Shown piece after piece: positions 58,833 to 64,000 of a stretch of DNA of 64,000 bases. Source of the stretch: Flammulina velutipes (Eukaryota; Basidiomycota; Agaricomycetes; Agaricales; Physalacriaceae). Within the stretch, counting starts at the first letter, position 1. Every line of letters starts with the position of its first letter. The stretch is taken from contig CM022372.1 of NCBI GenBank assembly GCA_011800155.1, positions 2,914,001-2,978,000 on the forward strand. The letters are read 5' to 3'. The notes under the pieces were generated by a model, which saw only the letters and a program-made list of their open reading frames with translations, was not told the origin of the DNA and searched no databases. The position numbers and the translations under genes were made by a program.

Positions 58833-59254
58833 CGTCCAAGGTAGACGTAGAATGCAACAACAAGATACCTGCAAGCGTCGAACGTGGGAGTTAAGTTCAG
58901 GCAAGATGAATCAGAGTCGGTGGGATGATTCAGAAAAGAAAGCTCGGAGATCGGCCCGGCATTTTTTGGATGTACAAGCCGGCGGCAAGTGCGCCACATT
59001 ACACCGCCAACTATCAATAAATAATGAATGGCATACAGATAATGTCTAATGGTACGATGTCTGATAGTTTAATCTCCTTCTTCTTCTTCAAGCCTCTCGC
59101 GTAAAGGACGAATACCAGGAAGACCGCGTGCTGAAGGGTCCATATTACTGACCGGTCGCACACTACTCAACAAATTCCACGTTAACAGACTGACGAATAT
59201 TGTTACAGACTTTTATCTGGATGTTACGTCATTCTCATCGTCACTACAGGTCCA
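58833..59254. other. Intergenic region upstream of copy Y
   Basis: It contains TGCGCCACA at 58990. No gene is supported. Confidence 0.4.
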
Positions 59255-59370
59255 AAGGCTTCTAAACTCTGTTGTAGATCTCGGGGTGAGTATGTGCGCC
59301 ACATAATCTTTCGAAAGTTTAGCATCCGTGCTGGACAGTAGATCGGACAGATCGACGACATACCTCCAAA
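59255..59370 (-). pseudogene. Relic fragment of an NmrA-like gene
   Basis: On the minus strand this matches the end of exon 3, intron 3 and the first part of exon 4 of copy E, including the intron text around GTCGATCTGTCCGAT and the exon text TATGTGGCGCACATACTCACC minus its last base. About twelve bases of exon 4 are deleted and the match ends soon after. No other part of the gene was found nearby, so it is an orphan relic. Confidence 0.68.
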
Positions 59371-59788
59371 TTCAGAAGACGGGTTCGGTTCAGGGGTGGA
59401 GCCTATGGTGGTTCGAATGGAGGAGTTTCTAGCGAATGTTGCAGGTGTAGAAGGGAGCTCGAGCTAAATCGAATCGAATGCTTCTATTATGTCGCGACTT
59501 TGTGTTATTCTATTTTATGCACCTTGCTATCCTTGCTGTATAGATGCTGAAATGTACTTGATCATTCCATTGAACCCGTTCTTGCGCCACATTGTGCAAA
59601 AGATAAGATTGAATGATACGATCTTTCTGTCGCTATCTAATACATATATACGTACTACCATCACAACTGACTTGCACCGCTCGCCATCTTGTGCTACGTA
59701 CATATTCATTTTCTTTCGAGAGCGATGTGTCGGACAAGATAACGACTTATGGCGTGTAAGTAACGGTTCGTTTCCGTATCATGACTAC

Positions 59789-60001
59789 TCGTTGGTCGTT
59801 GATTCACAACGGATTGCACATCCTCCTTCTAAGTGGACTTCCATCGCGCCATTACTTGCTAATCTTCCGCGTGCCCATCAATGTTGCTTAGATGTCATTA
59901 CCAATGAAGCTTACGTTCCCAGGTCCAGACGCCACTTTAAAATGCAGATATTTCTACATAATGCTGTATACTTGAACACCCTTCTCATTTTATTATCTAC
60001 C
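59789..60001 (+). promoter_or_regulatory. Upstream region of copy E, paralogous to copy B promoter
   Basis: It is similar to 28073-28284 through most of its length, including the GGTCCAGACGCCACTTTAAA block. TGCGCCACA occurs further upstream at 59583, some 420 bases before the ATG. Confidence 0.6.
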
Positions 60002-61031
60002 ATGTCATCTACATCAGTCGCAGTCTTTGGCTACGGAACGCTCGGCAAGCCCCTCGTGAGCGTAAGTGCTAAACACTATATCGCTTTAGTCCCACTAATG
60101 ATCGTCGATCGTCCAGGCCCTCGCCACACAAGGCGCCAAAGTCCTGCTCTTATCCAGAGACGCATCCAAGCTCAAAGATGTTCCCGCCGCAGTTAAGACT
60201 GCTTCCGTCGACTACGCCAACGAGACGCAGTTGGCCAATGTCCTCAAGGAGCATGCGGTCGACGCGGTCGTCATTACGCTAGGAGGCGGTGCGGATAGTG
60301 AACATGTCATTACCGTTGTCCAAATAGCCATTGCTCGGGCCGCCAAGGCAGCAGGCGTGAAACTCTTCGTGCCCAGCGAGTTCGGTACCAACACTGAAGG
60401 ACATGCTCCTGGGACCTTTTTGGGTGCAAAGACTGCTGCCCTGGGTACGTCGAGTTTCCTATGCTTGAGCCAATACTGAACGCATCGACAGCCAAGATCC
60501 AGGAGATTGGCATTCCTACCACTCGAGTGGTGACAGGATTGTTCATCGAATTTATTCCCTGGGTGGCTTCGAGCGCCGCCAAGCCCGGTGAATTCGTCAT
60601 CACAGGCAACGGCGACAAGAAAGTGAGCTTCACCTCAATCTTGGACATCGGAGGTACGTCGTCGATTTGTCCGATTCGCTGTTCACGACACTGACGTTAA
60701 ACTTCCGCAAGGTTACGTGGCACACATACTCACCTCGATCCCTCTCCCCGAGCTCTACAACAAGAGCCTCCTCATCGAGGGGCAAGCCGCTACATTCCAG
60801 GAAGTTGCACAGATTTTAGGCAAGAAGCTCACCCACGTCTCGCCAGAGGAGATAGAACACCCGTTCGTCCGGTTTCTGCTACAATTGGCGGACAAGGGCG
60901 GCGTCAGGACTGGGTATATCCTGACGGATGCAGATGCGTCCGATGAGGTTGTAGAGAAGAGATCGTCGGCGGGGAATGCGCTTTGGAAGGGCCACCAGTG
61001 GAAACAGATCAAAGACATTCACGCAGCATGA
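60002..61031 (+). CDS. NmrA-like NAD(P)-binding oxidoreductase (copy E)
   Basis: Exons 60002-60061, 60117-60444, 60492-60653 and 60712-61031 give 289 residues. The sequence is very close to copy B at 28285, including VAVFGYGTLGKPLVS, LLLSRDASKLKDVPAAVKTA, KLFVPSEFGTNTEG, IQEIGIPTTRVVTGLF and SSAGNALWKGHQWKQIKDIH at the C-terminus. Copy B lacks a short segment of exon 2 (after NTEG) that copies D and E carry. All frames are open. The pair B/E must stem from a duplication of gene plus promoter, now about 31.7 kb apart in the same orientation. Confidence 0.9.
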
Positions 61032-61397
61032 GCATTCTGGTAGTAGAAAGCGTAAATTGTAATGCCATCCATCGTTCTGAATATCCCATATCGTTGCGGT
61101 TAGCTTTAAAAATGGTGAGACAGTAAATATCTCCCGAGCTGGAGTCGGCTCGAGCATAGAGTTACTGGTGCCCTCGGAGGTGACTGTTGAACCAACAATC
61201 CTTGTATTGATGAAAAGCGCGTTGAACGAAGCAAAGTAGGTCGTGGATTGAAAAAAAGACACCAACAGGCCTTCGGTCCGAATACCGCCGGATCTGATGT
61301 TCAACGTTCCCCCACGTTCCGCGCTTGATCTCTCTCTTCCGTGTGCAACTGTTGCCGATGAATGAACGTTTATAAACTTCCTCAGTGGGCGCAAGAA
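61032..61397. other. Intergenic region between copy E and the coiled-coil gene
   Basis: It contains the 3' flank of copy E and the probable promoter of the coiled-coil gene. Nothing else is recognised. Confidence 0.4.
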
Positions 61398-63379
61398 ATG
61401 TCTACATCGACTACTCCGAAATCCTCTCAAAGCCTCACTCAAAGCTCCAGCAAACTAGAGGATACAGAGAATGCTGGTACGTGTTCCCCATGTCTGCTAC
61501 TCGACAGTCCTTCATTCGGATCCATAGACTTGCCAGTCCCAGATACACCTGATTCCAAGCTGAAGGAAGACCTAGAAGGTGCGTTGGTGTAGACACGTTC
61601 GGTCCCGTGAAGTCTAATGTTGTGACGGAGCTCTTCGCAAGAGGCTTGCCGGTTCGAAAGCTTGTGAGTGTATCTTCCGCTATATCAGACCTCGACTACA
61701 ATACAATTGTAGACAACAAGAAGTTACGGTCAGAAAAAGAGACGGCGATTCAAACATTTCGAACAACGAAGGCCTCACTTGAGAAATCAATCGAAGATCA
61801 CAAAACGAATGTCTCCAATCTCGAGACTACGTCGAAAGGTATCCCCCTCCTCGTTCCTGTTCCTTACATGCTCATCTTTATCAGACAAGGAAAAGGCTAT
61901 CCAGGAGTTGCAGATCGGCAGAGTATCACTCGAGAAAGCAGTCAGCGATCAAACAGAGAAGATAAAACGGCTCGAAATTGAAAATAACAATCTCAAGGCT
62001 GAGAAGGAGTCCCTCGAGAAATCGAACAATTCTCTCTCAAATGGTACGTCGATTCAATGTTCTCCTTCTTTATCTAATTGTGGTGCTAGACCTTTCGCAA
62101 GAGAGAACAGCACAGACTAAAGTGGCTAAGGACAACGATGCGATTGTAAAAAGTACGTTCATTCAGCTCTTTCCGTTCAACTACAGTAGCTGATATCCTT
62201 TTGCCAGGCCTCAAAGAGGAAATGCAAGCTCTGACGACGAAACACAATGCTAGCGAAAAGGCTGCAGCTGGTTCGTTACGTTCACGCTCTCGTGACTGTG
62301 TATTTCATGACTTTCATATAGTGCAAGCCGTTATTGCAACTGAGAAAGACAAAGGAAAGTTCCTGCTACCAATATATCCAGTCCGCCTTCTTACTTTCTG
62401 TAACCTATCAGTTTCCACCAAAGAAAATGATTCGCTCAAACTACAAATCGCGACCCTTAAAGGCGCTGTAAAAAGTATGTTACTTTCTTCGCCTTAGAGG
62501 TATTCCTCTGCTTATCTAAATCGTAGAGGCAAGCGAGGAAAACCATTTACTTTCGGAGAAGCTTCGAGTCGCTGAAGCTTACGGGGAAGGTGCGCGTTTC
62601 CATCAAGTATTTGTCGTGTTTTCGCGCTCATACACATTCGGGCTAGAGTTGAAGAACGGGAACACGTCGTTAATCGATGATGCTACAGCCCTTCGAAAGG
62701 CGGAAGAAGGTATGTCTACCTACCTATCCGCCGGAGAATGTTACTCATGATAATCACTTTTAGCCTTGAGGAAGGAGAATTCCTCCCTTGCGCAAAAGTT
62801 TCGCTTGGCGGAGGCCAACGAACACAGTGAGTGTTTCAGTGCTGATGGCATACCATACCTCTCATCCATGATCTTGCTAGAATTGAAGCAAGATAATTCT
62901 GCGCTTACTGAGAATGCCACGGGTTATCAGACCGAAATAAAATGTATGTGTATTACCCCATTCTCCAGACTCCGAGGAACATATACTCAAAACCTCTTCT
63001 AGCCTTGAGAGATACACAGCACTCTCTCGAGGATAAGTTGCGGTTGATGACTGAAGCTGCCGAGAAAGGTGCGCGCTTTTCTATTCAACACTCAAGACTT
63101 AAATCTGAAGCACCGCCACTAGGGACCCAGCAGCGACCTGAAGATGGGCATGTCGACAGCTCGGTGGAAGAGCACTACGAGATGTCAGTCGTAACGAAAT
63201 CACTCCAGCGCGGATTGGCTTCGAATAACCTTGAGTTTCTTGCGAAGACCGTTCAACTTCAGATACCGACGCTGGAACGATTCACAGACAGACGACTCAA
63301 ATTGTCTTTGCCCCCGAGTGATACGAAGGAGGAGGTTGATAGCCCACCTTTGAAGCGTAGAAGGATGTCTCAAGAGTAG
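61398..63379 (+). CDS. Coiled-coil protein made of many short exons (gene Z)
   Basis: From ATG at 61398 the gene runs through at least ten exons, separated by introns of about 45-75 bases, to a stop at 63379. The first exon is Ser/Thr-rich (MSTSTTPKSSQSLTQSSSKL), followed by DLPVPDTPDSKLKEDLE. Then comes a long heptad-patterned region. Typical segments are KASLEKSIEDHKTNVSNLE, EKAIQELQIGRVSLEKAVSD, EKIKRLEIENNNLKAEKESL and SLKLQIATLKGAVK, with repeated SLEK motifs hinting at internal duplication. The C-terminus, VTKSLQRGLASNNLEFLAKT, then a basic PPLKRRRMSQE, faintly resembles the closing block of copies X and Y (KALEGNSHE). No Cys cluster is present. It may be a structural relative of that family that lost or never had the Cys exon. 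Exact exon ends are approximate. Confidence 0.65.
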
Positions 63380-63651
63380 GTGGCGCTGGTGTGTTCAAGT
63401 TGTTTCGAGTTTTCCTGTTTTCTTGCTGTATGTATATCTCTTCTCTGTTGTATCTGTGGAAATGTTGTATACTGTACTCTGATTTATGACTACGTTATTC
63501 TCGACAATTCGCAGCGTTACACAGGTGAGCTTATTTTGCGGATCTTCGCTGGACAACGAATGTTGACTGCTAAAAAAGGGTTGTTTCCGGTCACGGTTTA
63601 CGCGTCTCCCTCCTTCTATTCCCATCTCTCATCTGCACAGGTCGTTCGAAT

Positions 63652-64000
63652 ATGCCTCTTCCTACAGCGTACTCGGAGGATGCTCTGGCACAGCTCGTGC
63701 AAGACGAGAACAGCAAGTTTCGTTCTCCTAGGGATCTCGCTAAATGGTGCAAGAACAACGAAACGATTGTGCGTGTTTTGGGTCGCTACTACCCCCCGCG
63801 TCGTCACTAACTATGTGTCTGTAATATAGCGCTGCGACTACTGTTCTTGCAATGCTCTGCACTGCACCATCGAATCTGGCTATGCTGGCTGTCGGACCCC
63901 GGAATGCCTCCAGCAAAGCCAACGGTGCAGCCGGGAAGACGACGAGCTTTACAATCGTATCCAGTCGCATTTCTGGCCCCAACTCCAGCGGGATGTATTC
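63652..64000 (+). CDS. Cys-cluster family protein, copy W (cut by window edge)
   Basis: Exon 1 (63652-63768) encodes MPLPTAYSEDALAQLVQDEN and ends NNETI. A GTGCGT...ATATAG intron leads in phase to exon 2 from 63830, which runs off the edge. Exon 2 begins RCDYCSCNALHCTIESGYAG and continues CRTPECLQQSQRCSREDDEL, with spacing CX2CX6CX8CX4CX6C. The RCSxxDDELY[ND]R sequence after the last Cys is shared with copies X and Y, which makes the family assignment safe despite low identity elsewhere. The coiled-coil part would lie beyond the window. It lies on the opposite strand to X and Y and directly downstream of gene Z. Confidence 0.75.

Overview
The window comes from a filamentous basidiomycete, most likely an Agaricomycete. 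Genes are broken by many introns of about 45-70 bases with GTRNGT donors and YAG acceptors. Recognisable families include a Rad4/XPC repair protein, a Ste7/Fuz7-type MAP kinase kinase, a DUF2235 hydrolase and BTB proteins. Several gene families look lineage-specific. No rRNA, tRNA, CRISPR array or intact transposon was seen. All assignments come from reading the sequence; no database search was run.

Layout. Positions 1-15000 hold mostly housekeeping genes: an edge-truncated disordered protein (-), Rad4/XPC (-), a hexose-type MFS transporter (+), a two-PAS protein (-), the tRNA m1A58 methyltransferase subunit Trm61 (-) and AMP deaminase (-). Positions 15300-24200 look like an accessory, secondary-metabolism-type block: a broken NmrA-like gene, a 4-coumarate-CoA-ligase-like enzyme ending in AKL, a decayed cytochrome P450, a stand-alone thioesterase and a decayed second thioesterase. 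Positions 24900-45900 hold a conserved hypothetical protein, an NmrA-like dehydrogenase, an SNG1/DUF3533 membrane protein, an FYRN/FYRC protein, a small Cys-rich membrane-tail protein, the DUF2235 hydrolase, the MAPKK and a polytopic membrane protein. They are separated by two gene-poor stretches of more than 2 kb. Positions 46200-64000 form a mosaic of NmrA-like genes, a head-to-head pair of BTB genes, a divergent homeodomain protein, a small Rossmann protein and a local family of Cys-cluster plus coiled-coil proteins.

Two local families dominate the right half. The NmrA-like family has four apparently intact copies with the same three intron positions, one pseudogene and one relic. The Cys-cluster family has an intact copy, a copy with two in-frame stops and an edge-truncated copy, beside a coiled-coil gene of many short exons; its cysteine spacing resembles a Gal4-type Zn2Cys6 cluster. 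A nine-base word, TGCGCCACA, recurs in the upstream regions of unrelated genes far more often than chance predicts and may be a regulatory site.
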